From positions 1-38,002 of the forward strand of contig JANQOL010000604.1 of NCBI GenBank assembly GCA_028289675.1: a stretch of 38,002 nt of DNA, in the 5' to 3' direction. Origin of the DNA: Pirellulaceae bacterium. GTDB taxonomy: Bacteria > Planctomycetota > Planctomycetia > Pirellulales > Pirellulaceae. The notes below the pieces were generated by a model. The model did no database searches and was not told the DNA's origin. It saw nothing but the letters and a program-made list of their open reading frames with translations. Below are positions 19,911 through 29,271 of the stretch, piece by piece (position 1 is the stretch's first letter; every line of letters starts with the position of its first letter). A program made the position numbers and the translations under genes.

Positions 19911-20026
19911 TCGTTTAGCAGCGTTTAGCAGGGGGCTGCAGGTGTACAGATTCGTAAGCTAAGTGCTTCGCAAGGCAGGTACGCCTGCGGCTGACTGCTA
20001 AACAATCTCTCCATATGGCTAAACGA
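19911..20026. repeat. Nested inverted repeats in the 3' intergenic region (possible REP/MITE-like element or structured terminator)
   Basis: Outer TCGTTTAGC (19911-19919) / GCTAAACGA (20018-20026); inner GTTTAGCAG (19923-19931) / CTGCTAAAC (19995-20003); internal hairpin GCAGG-TACG-CCTGC (19975-19988). Confidence 0.6.
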
Positions 20027-20459
20027 ATTGCGATCGGGCGCGGCGTAGACCGCTGCCGCCTAGAGCGAATCCCACCAACAGTATCCCGAGCGAAACCGCG
20101 TTGACCCAGGGCGCGGCGTTGCCTACCACATAATCCGCGGCCACTCCGGCTAACCAGGCAGCCAGAAATCCCACCGCCAGCACTGGAAAACTCCACGCCA
20201 GTTTTCGAGCCAGTCCGCACCACAATAGCCCCAGTGCTGCGGCACAAAACGCTACATTCAACCCGTTTGCAAAGACAGCGATCGAGTCAATCGTAGCCAG
20301 CGCGTTGGTCGAGAGGGCCTGGACATCGGCTTCGGAGAGAATCAGGTACAGCGCTGGCGTGTGACCGCCGCGAAACAGTGTGTCTACCACGATCGTCAAA
20401 GACATGATCAGATTGAGCGCCGCCCAAATGGACAGCACCCAGCAACCCGCTTTCAACAT
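20019..20459 (-). CDS. Small multi-pass membrane protein, unknown function
   Basis: Several hydrophobic segments (WVLSIWAALNLIMSLTIVV, VAFCAAALGLLWCGLA, FPVLAVGFLAAWLAGVAA, VSLGILLVGFALGGSGL). Confidence 0.7.
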   Translation of the reverse strand: MLKAGCWVLSIWAALNLIMSLTIVVDTLFRGGHTPALYLILSEADVQALSTNALATIDSIAVFANGLNVAFCAAALGLLWCGLARKLAWSFPVLAVGFLAAWLAGVAADYVVGNAAPWVNAVSLGILLVGFALGGSGLRRARSQFV

Positions 20460-20493
20460 GGCTTGAATTGCTCCTCAAAATGACATGTTCGAA

Positions 20494-21711
20494 CTAGACG
20501 CCTCGATATTGGGCGGAACCCAAAATTACGGCGCTGTCGAACTGTTGCATTAAGCGGTTCAATTCAGCTTCATTGTCGAGAACGCCCAGCCCAAGGCTCT
20601 CGACGACTTCCCGCTCCACCCCAGAGACCAGGTACACGTGATGCTGCTGGGTTAGGTGGTGTATCAAACCGGCTGGTAGAGCATCATCGCCGGCGTCCTC
20701 TGCCAAGCTGCGGAGCAAGCCATCATCGTCGGCCTTGTTGTTCCGCAGTCGCTGCAGTGATGGGCCCGGACGATCCTGGTTTTGCGTGCACACGACAAGC
20801 GTAGCCTGTTCGGACGCGCGACAACCGGCGGCGTAGAGAGCTTGTGCCATGGCCAACCAACTCTGCTGAGACCAACCTCCGTCGACTAACGCAATAACCA
20901 ATTCGCTGGCTTCGCAATCTGTGGCCCAAGCTTGATCGGCCGCGGCTTGAGCCGCGTCATGAGTGGCGGCCAATTCACCGGCGTGCAGGCTGGCAATGCG
21001 GTCATCGCCAGCTGGCACCACTTGCAGTGCCATCAGGAATCCGGTCCAGCGCGCGGCCTGATCGGCCCAGGAGCGGAGAATCGATCTCGATTCATCAGAT
21101 TGTAGACTTTGCCAGCGGTAGAGCTGCGATCGCGTCGAACGATCCGTCAGCTGCGAGAAAATGCCTCCGGCGCCAAAATTTGTCAGGCCACCCGAACTCG
21201 AACACGTGCTGACCGGCAGTACCACGTCTGCGTCCACAACGGTTCGGTTGACGTAAATCGGCAGGGACTGATCGTTGGCCGCCACGTATGCCAAGGCCTT
21301 TGAGTCGTCGGGGTCGTGAGCTTCTAAACGAATCGCGGAACCGAACTGAGATGCCAAGGCCTTGCCCAGTGGCTCGAGCGCTGTTTGCACGTCACTACCG
21401 ACAACTACTTGGATATTGGCCGGAGGTGTGCCCCGTTCAGCAAACCAAGTGACCAAATTGGGTAACAAACGCTCCAATGCGGGAACGCTTGGATCGACTG
21501 CCAGAACCAATTGGTCGCCTGGGACGACCGCTTGGTCCAGCGAAGGAAATTCTCGAGGATGGCTTAGCGCCTGCTCCAAGGCCGACTCGATATCGTCCAT
21601 AACGTCCGTATTGCCGGTCAAATAGCTAGCAATATGTTCCCCGGCGGGTACGTGCCACAGCGCGTCGCTGCCGAATCGCAGTTGGAGCAGGTTTTCGGTA
21701 TCAGCAGTCAT
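20494..21711 (-). CDS. LarA-like (lactate racemase domain / DUF2088-type) protein with apparently degenerate active site
   Basis: VVPGDQLVLAVDPSVPALERLLPNLVTWFAERGTPPANIQVVVG and YVNRTVVDADVVLPV resemble the LarA N-terminal domain; start ATG at 21711 (MTADTENL). Confidence 0.6.
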   Translation of the reverse strand: MTADTENLLQLRFGSDALWHVPAGEHIASYLTGNTDVMDDIESALEQALSHPREFPSLDQAVVPGDQLVLAVDPSVPALERLLPNLVTWFAERGTPPANIQVVVGSDVQTALEPLGKALASQFGSAIRLEAHDPDDSKALAYVAANDQSLPIYVNRTVVDADVVLPVSTCSSSGGLTNFGAGGIFSQLTDRSTRSQLYRWQSLQSDESRSILRSWADQAARWTGFLMALQVVPAGDDRIASLHAGELAATHDAAQAAADQAWATDCEASELVIALVDGGWSQQSWLAMAQALYAAGCRASEQATLVVCTQNQDRPGPSLQRLRNNKADDDGLLRSLAEDAGDDALPAGLIHHLTQQHHVYLVSGVEREVVESLGLGVLDNEAELNRLMQQFDSAVILGSAQYRGV

Positions 21712-22001
21712 GGCACGGCTTGGGTTGGCGAAGTAGCTGGGAACGTCTGAAAGCAAGAGCCGAGGCGCAGTTCACATTGCTACTGTGCTGGCAATCTGGT
21801 ACGGACTTGCTGGGTTTTTGAACGCACAAATGCGTAACTACGCATCTTATGCGAACACTGGCCAATTGATGAGCCACCCTGGGCCAAACCAACAGAATTG
21901 GCTGGCGGCTCGTCGGAATAAGAACTGGACAGTTGTGGACTGTCCTGGACTAAGAACCGCCAGTCCCTCGGGAATGAGCAGGCTGGGAGGACACACTGGA
22001 T

Positions 22002-24548
22002 ATGCACGTGTTGGACAAGTGTTGCTGCCGATCGACAACTGGAAAAGCGGCCACCAACTGGTTGCGCTGGCCACTGCTTGTGCGACTAGTGCGCTTCGTC
22101 TGCCTGTTGGCCATCGGCGCGTGGCTGGGCTGCGACCGCAGTTCCGAGATGATGCATGCCGAACGAGACGATTCGCCAAGTGGCAGTCGTTTGGTTAGTG
22201 CCCGCGTTTCGCCACGAGCCACCATCGACGAATGTTTGGCCACTTACCGGCGTTTGAACAGCTACCAAGACAAAGCGCAAGTTGTTCTGCGCTACCGCAT
22301 GGATGGAAAGCCTCAGGTCGATCGGGCACCGCTGTCGGTGGCCTGGCACCGGGATGGCCGTTTAGGACTCCGAGTTTACGGTATCCAGGCTGGACCTTCC
22401 GCAGGGCGTTGGCGACTACGACTGAACTCGAACAATTCGAGCACGGGAGCGCAGGTTCTCAGCCGCGCTGTCCCCGAGAGCTTGGACTTTTCTTGGCTCC
22501 TGGCCGATCCCGTCGTCGCGCAACAACTGGCGGCCGGCTTGGCGGGTTTTCCTCCGCAGCTGGATTTGCTCATCAGCGAAACACCGTTCGAGGGCTTGGT
22601 CAATGACGCCGCCCAGTTGACTTTCAGGCAGCCGACATCGATCGATGGTCGCGCTTGCCATGTCATCTCCATCCATCAACGCGGTCCTCGCGAGCTGCTG
22701 GAGACGCGCCTGGTCATCGACCAGGCCACCATGCTGTTGCGACGGATTACACTGCCGCTGGTCGATTTGCCCGCACAGTTTCGCTCCGATCAGAGTATTT
22801 ACGATGTTCAACTTTCCATCGAGCTGCGTGACGTGCGAACGAACGAGGCTGTTGAGTGGGGCGCTTATGAAGTTCGGCCCTCGCCGGACGAGTTGTTGGT
22901 CAACCACTTCGTGTTGCCGCCGGTACCCGTCAACACCCAAGGCGTTGGTGAGCGCGTGCCGGCTTTTCGTTTGACAGGCGTGGATGGTCAAGAGGTCTAC
23001 AACTCGAGCAGCAGGCACGCGAGCCAGCGCTGCACGGTGTTGATGTGGTTGGCGGATCACCCGGCTTGTCAAGTTGCCGCCGAACAACTGACAGCCGCGG
23101 CAAAAACGATTCATGCAGCGGGTATGGACGAGCGTGTTGAATTCGTATGCGTCTGGGCAGAACCACAACCGCCGGCGAATTTAACGTTTGACGACCTGGC
23201 AACGAATTGGAATTTGCCAGGATCGTTGGCCATCGATCGAGACGCTTTGGGCCGCGATTTATTCGGCGTCCATGAAGCTCCTACGTTGGTCGTGCTCGAT
23301 TCCAACAATCGAGTTCAGCTGCGAGAGTCCCGTACCAATCCAGTGCTCAGCCAGGTATTGCCGAAGTTGCTGACGCGTGTCGCCCAAGGCGACGATTTGG
23401 CGGCCCAGTTGATCCGGGAATCCGACCAGTTGCAATTGCGGTATCGGGCCGAAAAACAGCTGGCCCAAGCGGTAGAGGCTCGGCGCGATTCAGCCGAAAA
23501 ATTGGATCTACCAGCCTATGCCCCATTGATCGCTGAGATCAAGGAACTGGATTCGTTCTCGCACGCCCCAGTCGCCGCGACCACTCAAGATGCCGAGCAC
23601 TCGCTGTGGTTGCTGCATGAGTCTGGGCGGTTGAGCCGCTCTCGAGATCCGGCCCGCCAAGTCGGATCAGAACCGCAATTTGAACCTCCTTGGCGGCCAG
23701 ATGTGGGTAGTCGTATCGTCACGTCGCCCACATCGGATTACGTCGTCTTGCTTCAGCCTGACCGTTCCCAAATCGAGATTTTCTCCACCAGTTCGCGGCA
23801 GAACCGCATCGTTTCGCTGGGCGGAGAGTTGCCGTTGGATTTGAAATGGATGACGTTGGCTGGCGCGCATGAATCGCGTCTCGCCGTCATCACGGATCGT
23901 CGAAAGACGATCCTACTAGATCCTGGCAATCACGAACAATTGAGTGGTCGTTGTCCGGCGGATCCGGTGGCCCTGCTGGCTAGCCAGGGCGATCAACAAA
24001 CGGTTGCCGGCCGCGTTGTGTTGTCAGACCGATCCGTTCAGCCGATCCATTTGTCTCAAGACTCGGCGCAGCGAAGTTTGCCGCTGTTGGGGCGATCCGC
24101 GTCGCATGCACTCCCTGCACCGGCTGCCGCATCCGAGCAAGCGGCGGAGCGGTTGACTTTTCAGCCCGCCGGTGCTCCATGGCACACGATTCAGCATCTA
24201 GACAGCGAATGGATCTTGGCGCGCGGATGGTTGGCGCGCGACGAGCCAGCTCTATTCATGCTGGATAAGGACTTGGCTCCACAGTGGCATTTTCGGATCG
24301 GTCTACAACCGGACGGAGTTCCTGCGCCGAGATTGTGTGCCGCCATTGATCCCGCCAGCGGTTTGCCAGTGTGGATGATGGTGGACGCAGACCAGACGAT
24401 CTACCTGATGCGCGCCGATGGTCTGAGCGACCATTTTCGGGTGGAACGCCCGCTAACTGGCATTGCGCTTACTCCCAGTGGTGCACGCTTGTTGCTCTGC
24501 CTGACATTTCGGACCGAGACCAGTGTTCGAGAGTTGTCGTGGCGTTAG
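22002..24548 (+). CDS. Membrane-anchored/exported protein: LolA-like (DUF2092-type) N-terminal domain, degenerate TlpA/thioredoxin-like domain, C-terminal propeller-like region
   Basis: Hydrophobic N-terminal anchor LLVRLVRFVCLLAIGAWLGC; LNSYQDKAQVVLRYRMDGKPQVDRAPLSVAWHRDGRLGLRVYG; VGERVPAFRLTGVDGQEV...TVLMWLADHPACQVAAEQL. Confidence 0.65.
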   Translation: MHVLDKCCCRSTTGKAATNWLRWPLLVRLVRFVCLLAIGAWLGCDRSSEMMHAERDDSPSGSRLVSARVSPRATIDECLATYRRLNSYQDKAQVVLRYRMDGKPQVDRAPLSVAWHRDGRLGLRVYGIQAGPSAGRWRLRLNSNNSSTGAQVLSRAVPESLDFSWLLADPVVAQQLAAGLAGFPPQLDLLISETPFEGLVNDAAQLTFRQPTSIDGRACHVISIHQRGPRELLETRLVIDQATMLLRRITLPLVDLPAQFRSDQSIYDVQLSIELRDVRTNEAVEWGAYEVRPSPDELLVNHFVLPPVPVNTQGVGERVPAFRLTGVDGQEVYNSSSRHASQRCTVLMWLADHPACQVAAEQLTAAAKTIHAAGMDERVEFVCVWAEPQPPANLTFDDLATNWNLPGSLAIDRDALGRDLFGVHEAPTLVVLDSNNRVQLRESRTNPVLSQVLPKLLTRVAQGDDLAAQLIRESDQLQLRYRAEKQLAQAVEARRDSAEKLDLPAYAPLIAEIKELDSFSHAPVAATTQDAEHSLWLLHESGRLSRSRDPARQVGSEPQFEPPWRPDVGSRIVTSPTSDYVVLLQPDRSQIEIFSTSSRQNRIVSLGGELPLDLKWMTLAGAHESRLAVITDRRKTILLDPGNHEQLSGRCPADPVALLASQGDQQTVAGRVVLSDRSVQPIHLSQDSAQRSLPLLGRSASHALPAPAAASEQAAERLTFQPAGAPWHTIQHLDSEWILARGWLARDEPALFMLDKDLAPQWHFRIGLQPDGVPAPRLCAAIDPASGLPVWMMVDADQTIYLMRADGLSDHFRVERPLTGIALTPSGARLLLCLTFRTETSVRELSWR

Positions 24549-24661
24549 AGCGCACCGACTTCTAGATGGTCCTGTGGGCGACGTGACGAACAGTCGCCAT
24601 TGTTGGTAGAACAGGCCAAGGGCACTTGCCACTCGCACCAGTCACTAGCGGGCGGCGGAAC

Positions 24662-24886
24662 TTACCCTTCGTCATCCTGTCCCAGTGCTTGCCGCACGTC
24701 TTCGGGCAAGGTGGATTGAGGATCGAATTCGATTCCAGCATGCTTGAGCAACAGGTCCACTTTGGCGTCCAAGCGGGCGATACGCGCTTTGTCTTGAGCG
24801 CTGAAGACGGCCGCGGCGCTCGCACCGAAGGCGGAGACAATGATGGCGATGATGACGTAATCGAAGAATTCCAAGACGGCTAGCAT
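24662..24886 (-). CDS. Small single-TM protein of unknown function (74 aa)
   Basis: MLAVLEFFDYVIIAIIVSAFGASAAAVFSAQDKARIARLDAKVDLLLKHAGIEF: TM helix followed by coiled-coil-like segment; fills a gap between larger genes on the same strand as the upstream CDS. Confidence 0.65.
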   Translation of the reverse strand: MLAVLEFFDYVIIAIIVSAFGASAAAVFSAQDKARIARLDAKVDLLLKHAGIEFDPQSTLPEDVRQALGQDDEG

Positions 24887-24919
24887 GCTGTCGCTTCCCT
24901 CGTTTTCTTACAGCAACCT

Positions 24920-27559
24920 CTAACGCTGCTTCAAAATCCTCGCTTTGGCGGCCACTTCGGCGGCTCGCGGCGAATCTTCGTGCGAGATCGCTACCGCCAG
25001 CCAGCCGTCGTTCAGTGCCAGCTGCGAGACGGCCAGTCCGTCGGACCGTTGGTCCTCGATCCAGGCCTTGCTGATTAAAGGAATCTGTGGGCGCGACACG
25101 AATACCTTGGCAAAAATCAACCGCAGTGCCAAACGGTCACGGTGGCTGACGATTTCCACGACACCATCACGAATCAACTCGGCGCTAAGTCCTTCGGCCA
25201 CAGGCACGTAGCTGGAACTGACCAAGAAGCGTTCAATGTGCAGCTGTCCGGGGCGCGTCAACTTGGCAATCCGCAACGTTAGCCGCAACTTTCCGTCTTT
25301 CAGTTCCACCGTCGCTGGTCGGCTGTCAGCAAAGCGGATGATGATATCCGTGGGCACGTCATCGGGCAGCTGCCATTCCGATTGTTGAAATACCTGGCCC
25401 AGCCGTTCGTACAACTCCGGTAACGTCCAGTCGCGTCCGCTGAGACCGACCTGAGCAATGGCGTTGTTGATGGCCGACTGATGGATCTGCATACTCAGTT
25501 TGGCGTCGCTGGGTGCGCGAGGACGAGGCGTGTGCGCGGCCATCTGGGCTTCGTTGGCAACGCGATAACGGATGGTCAGCCGCTGCGGCGTCGTGTTCAT
25601 CGACACGACCATCGGATTCAAGCTGAGTGCCTCCAGGGGACCGACCAGGCGTTGCTCCAACTCGCGTTCCGCTTGCGCCAAGCCTTCACCAATACGGCGA
25701 TCGAGCTCGGCGTCCGTCTCTTGGGCAATCAATCGCCGGGTAATCCGCTGCGCCAGCCCACGCTTTTGATCAAATTGTTCTCGGACCAACAGCCGCACAA
25801 AGTCGCCGATGATCGGCAAGCCATCGAAGTCCGTGCTCATCTTTCTCAAGTAATCCTGAGACACGACATTGGTCGGCTGGCTACTGATCTGATAGCCCAT
25901 CGGGTCCAGCCGCAGATAGCGAACACTGCTAATCTGCGCGGTGGACGTATTGTGAAACACCGCCGGTCCCTTGCTGGACGACGTGTTGCTAGTCATATCA
26001 CCGGATACACCCAAGGCGATATGCCAGCCGTTTGGATCAGGTAGCAGCTGGACATTCAGATTGGTTTGTACGGAACTGTCGCCTCGCGTGTCGGCTCCCA
26101 GGATGCGTTGCCTGACCGGCCGAACTTCGTATTCTCCGTTTGGCAGAAAACGTTGAATGAGATCATCTGCCACACTGAGACGCACATTGGCGTTGCGATA
26201 GTGGTTGTTGATTTCGGTCGCCACCCGCTGTTGGTCTTGTTGGTCGGACAGCCGCAAGACTTGCACCGCGCCGGCCAGTTTGGTGCGTATCCGGCTGATG
26301 GGATCTTCTTCCAGTTGCTCCAATTCGGTCAGCAACGTGCGGTAGTCGACCGGGTCGCGTCCCCAGGCGATCAGGTGAGCTGCCAAGTTCTCGAATTCGG
26401 GTTGGGCCAAGAAGGCTTGCTGTGCGTCGCTCAAGCGTTGCCAGTGCAGTCGCGACAGGACACGCAACGCCACCTCGTTGCCGGCACTCCAGATATCCTG
26501 GGAAGAGTTCGCCCAAGTCGACAGTTCAGCCAACAACAAGTACTCGCGCCAATTTTGTGCGGCCCCAGTGCCGGTCAGGCGGGCCTCGACCCGCGCGATG
26601 GCACCCAACAGTTCTTGGCGGGCCAGTTCAGGATTTCTTGGCGCCGAAAGGCCGATGGACGTACTGTCCAGACTGTCTTGGATGGCCTGCCAGACGACCA
26701 CGCGGCGCTGCAGCGCGTACGCGGCTCGATTCACGCGTGCTGCCAAAGTGTAGTCGGACAACGATTCGCTGATACGCGGACCGATCGCTGCCTGTTCAGC
26801 CAGTTGCTCCAGCTCGCGGGAGCTAGCTGGATGTTCCAATCCGTGCTGGATGACGATTTGCGTCAATAATGCCTGAGTCTGTGCGATCCATTGCTGGATA
26901 TGGTCGGCTTCGGTCGGACTAATGCTGGTCCTCGAAAGTGTGGCCACGTACTTAGGTTCGGTCGCCGCGCCGCCGGGGTGGCTGACAAATTGATGCAACT
27001 GAGCCAGTTCTTCGATCAATGCGGCGGGTTCGGGCATTTTGGCCGCCATGCTCGCCGGTGATGGCAACGCTGCCAATCGGTTTCCTTGGATGGGAAATGA
27101 TGGCACGTCGCGCTCCGGACGGTGAGCGCTGACGACGTGCAATGGCCGCTCAAAAGCTTCGTCCATCGCGTCCATGAGATACTGAATTCCGGACCGGCTC
27201 GAGGTCAGCGGCAGTTCGCTCAGCTCAAAAGCCACGGGCGCTTGTAGCACCACGTTGGCGGCCGGTTCGGGCGGCCTTCTCAGCAATCCGGACGTCGGTT
27301 CGGCCTGCGGTTCGGCGCTGCGCGTAATGGTCGCTCGATCGGTCCGCGGATACTGCTCGATACCAGCCAGCCCCGGATTAACCGTGAGCAAAATGCCGGG
27401 GCTGTCTGTTGTCGTCGCTGGATTGTATTTGCTAGCGCTGTGGAAGAACCTGCGGACCGGATTCCGACCATGCTTTTCCACGACCAGAAAAACCAGGGAA
27501 AGGGTAATTGCCACGGTCGTGGCTGCCATCCATCCTCGATAGCCCCGTCCACCATGCAT
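24920..27559 (-). CDS. Large membrane-anchored protein of unknown function
   Basis: N-terminal TM GWMAATTVAITLSLVFLVVEKHG; start ATG at 27559 (MHGGRGYRG) preferred; long uninterrupted ORF. No family recognised with confidence. Confidence 0.75.
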   Translation of the reverse strand: MHGGRGYRGWMAATTVAITLSLVFLVVEKHGRNPVRRFFHSASKYNPATTTDSPGILLTVNPGLAGIEQYPRTDRATITRSAEPQAEPTSGLLRRPPEPAANVVLQAPVAFELSELPLTSSRSGIQYLMDAMDEAFERPLHVVSAHRPERDVPSFPIQGNRLAALPSPASMAAKMPEPAALIEELAQLHQFVSHPGGAATEPKYVATLSRTSISPTEADHIQQWIAQTQALLTQIVIQHGLEHPASSRELEQLAEQAAIGPRISESLSDYTLAARVNRAAYALQRRVVVWQAIQDSLDSTSIGLSAPRNPELARQELLGAIARVEARLTGTGAAQNWREYLLLAELSTWANSSQDIWSAGNEVALRVLSRLHWQRLSDAQQAFLAQPEFENLAAHLIAWGRDPVDYRTLLTELEQLEEDPISRIRTKLAGAVQVLRLSDQQDQQRVATEINNHYRNANVRLSVADDLIQRFLPNGEYEVRPVRQRILGADTRGDSSVQTNLNVQLLPDPNGWHIALGVSGDMTSNTSSSKGPAVFHNTSTAQISSVRYLRLDPMGYQISSQPTNVVSQDYLRKMSTDFDGLPIIGDFVRLLVREQFDQKRGLAQRITRRLIAQETDAELDRRIGEGLAQAERELEQRLVGPLEALSLNPMVVSMNTTPQRLTIRYRVANEAQMAAHTPRPRAPSDAKLSMQIHQSAINNAIAQVGLSGRDWTLPELYERLGQVFQQSEWQLPDDVPTDIIIRFADSRPATVELKDGKLRLTLRIAKLTRPGQLHIERFLVSSSYVPVAEGLSAELIRDGVVEIVSHRDRLALRLIFAKVFVSRPQIPLISKAWIEDQRSDGLAVSQLALNDGWLAVAISHEDSPRAAEVAAKARILKQR

Positions 27560-27803
27560 GCGGGTCGTCCTTCCAGTGTGCTGTGAAGCAGTTAAACCGG
27601 CGCACCTTGCGCCGCTCGTAGGCTGCGTCCATGAATTTCTGGGCAATTCTGGCGGCAAAAATCGCGCGGTGGTTGCGGTTCGATAGCGCCAATCCAGCTC
27701 AACGGAGCATGCACTTATGATCGGCAGTCGACTGGGCAGACCCGCATCGGTCTTTTCACGGAAGCACCTGCCAGTTCGGCTGAGGACGCACTAGGCAGTC
27801 TGG

Positions 27804-29072
27804 CTAGACTTTAACGGCCGGCAACGGCGAGGCTGCCGACGTCCGGCGACGGCGCGAGCTCACAGAGGAGGTGCTTTTGGGCGCACCGGTGGTTTTGGTG
27901 GCGCGCGTGATCTTGGGTAAGAAGGTCTGCTTGAGTTCAGCGCGATGTTTGCGGAACCAACTGGACACCAATGCCAGCGTTTCTGGTCGAGGTGCAAAGC
28001 TGGCACCGATCAACTGGTCTTGCTTTAGCCAGCGACGGACCTGCGCCGTCGCCCGCCGCTTTTCCGTGATATTGCGTGGGGCGGCCATAGCGCCCTCGAT
28101 GATGCCGTGGCGGATCAGGTACCACACATCTTGGCTCGCCGCCTGCGGTCGTGCGGGAGCGATTCCGGCAACCGGATAGACGAACGTATAGTGCTCGCGT
28201 GCGGTGGACAGATCTTGGGCGCGGCGATGCAGCCAAGTGACCGCCTGCAGGTCATCTCGCAGCACCATGGCCTGTTCAAAATGTAGGTTCTTGGCCGCTT
28301 GCTCCATCTGTGTCTGCAGAACGTGCACGGGCCGATCATCCGATCCGTCCAAGAACTGACCCGCCAGATCGACCTGATATTGGTAGTCTTTGCGGGAGCA
28401 GCCAGAAATGCAGGGTCCCAAGCAGGATTGGATTTCCAAGCGAATGCAACCGGGCCGCATATCGATGTCGAATAACTGTAGCTGGTCGGTAAAGCTGCAC
28501 GGCTGCTTGCTACTGCAATCTCTGAGTTTGTAGACACGGTTGAGAACTTCCACAGCTCGGCCAGCGCGCGATGCGCCGAACAAGGGTCCGATCGATGTCA
28601 GAGCGCGGTGTTCGTGTTGTCGTGCGGTGTAGAATTGTTCGGCCGGTTGGCGCCCCAAACACACGAACACCGGCTGCTGGCGACGTGGAATTCCCTGGAC
28701 ATTGAAGCGCGGTTGAAACTGACGAATCAAGGCTTGTTCGCGCACCAGCGCGGCAAACTCGCTGGGCTGCGTTTCCCAAACGATGGACACGCTCGACTGG
28801 ACAATTCGTCCCGCTTTGTCTTCTTCGTTGTTGGGCAGAAAATAGCTTAGCAGGCGATTGCGAAGCAACTTGGATTTGCCCACATAGATCACACGACCCT
28901 GGACATCGAGCATGCCATACACGCCCGGTTCCTTGGGCGCAAACTGTCGCACCTGAGCTCGCAGAGTTTCCGGACTGTCTCCGTCAATATGGCGGAGACC
29001 GGTCCGCGCAAACGGATACAACGGATCCTCGCCAAAATCAAAGAAGGGGCTCTCAGTGAGCACTGCGTCCAT
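27804..29072 (-). CDS. GIY-YIG nuclease with UVR motif, UvrC N-terminal-half/Cho-like
   Basis: EPGVYGMLDVQGRVIYVGKSKLLRNRLLSYF (GIY-YIG), EFAALVREQALIRQFQPRFN, CIRLEIQSCLGPCISGCSRKDYQ Cys motif, LQTQMEQAAKNLHFEQAMVLRDDLQAV UVR motif; no RNase H-like or HhH domain at the C-terminus. Confidence 0.88.
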   Translation of the reverse strand: MDAVLTESPFFDFGEDPLYPFARTGLRHIDGDSPETLRAQVRQFAPKEPGVYGMLDVQGRVIYVGKSKLLRNRLLSYFLPNNEEDKAGRIVQSSVSIVWETQPSEFAALVREQALIRQFQPRFNVQGIPRRQQPVFVCLGRQPAEQFYTARQHEHRALTSIGPLFGASRAGRAVEVLNRVYKLRDCSSKQPCSFTDQLQLFDIDMRPGCIRLEIQSCLGPCISGCSRKDYQYQVDLAGQFLDGSDDRPVHVLQTQMEQAAKNLHFEQAMVLRDDLQAVTWLHRRAQDLSTAREHYTFVYPVAGIAPARPQAASQDVWYLIRHGIIEGAMAAPRNITEKRRATAQVRRWLKQDQLIGASFAPRPETLALVSSWFRKHRAELKQTFLPKITRATKTTGAPKSTSSVSSRRRRTSAASPLPAVKV

Positions 29073-29271
29073 GCTGCCTGCTCCAGCAACTCTCCATTGT
29101 TAGTCGTTTTCCCAACGGACACCGTCGTTCGCAGGCGGTCGTCCCGCATGCGTTGGCACGTAGTGCGCCTGCTATCCGCTGAGTGGACCGCTATTATGAG
29201 CACGTTGCGGTTTTCACGACAACCAGAATCCGTTGTATAACTGCTCTATGCCATGGCAGGCCAACGATTGG

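Noticed and set aside
19911-20026. Nested repeat considered as an integron attC site
   Set aside because: GTTTAGC/GCTAAAC do not match the RYYYAAC/GTTRRRY core and are in the wrong order.
22416-23168. Long antisense/overlapping ORFs (e.g. 22416-23168 -, 26066-26869 +, 9369-9971 +, 9218-9820 -, 36896-37525 +, 35498-36091 +, 12490-13029 -)
   Set aside because: They lie fully inside well-supported CDSs and show His/Arg/Gln-rich shadow translations without family motifs, as expected in GC-rich DNA.
24577-24598. GGCGAC...GTCGCC inverted repeat after the 22002-24548 gene
   Set aside because: Only a 6-bp stem with a 10-nt loop and no T-tract; too weak to call a terminator.
27804-29072. GIY-YIG gene considered as a homing endonuclease of a mobile intron
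   Set aside because: The Cys motif and UVR motif mark it as UvrC/Cho-like, and there is no intron or host-gene interruption.
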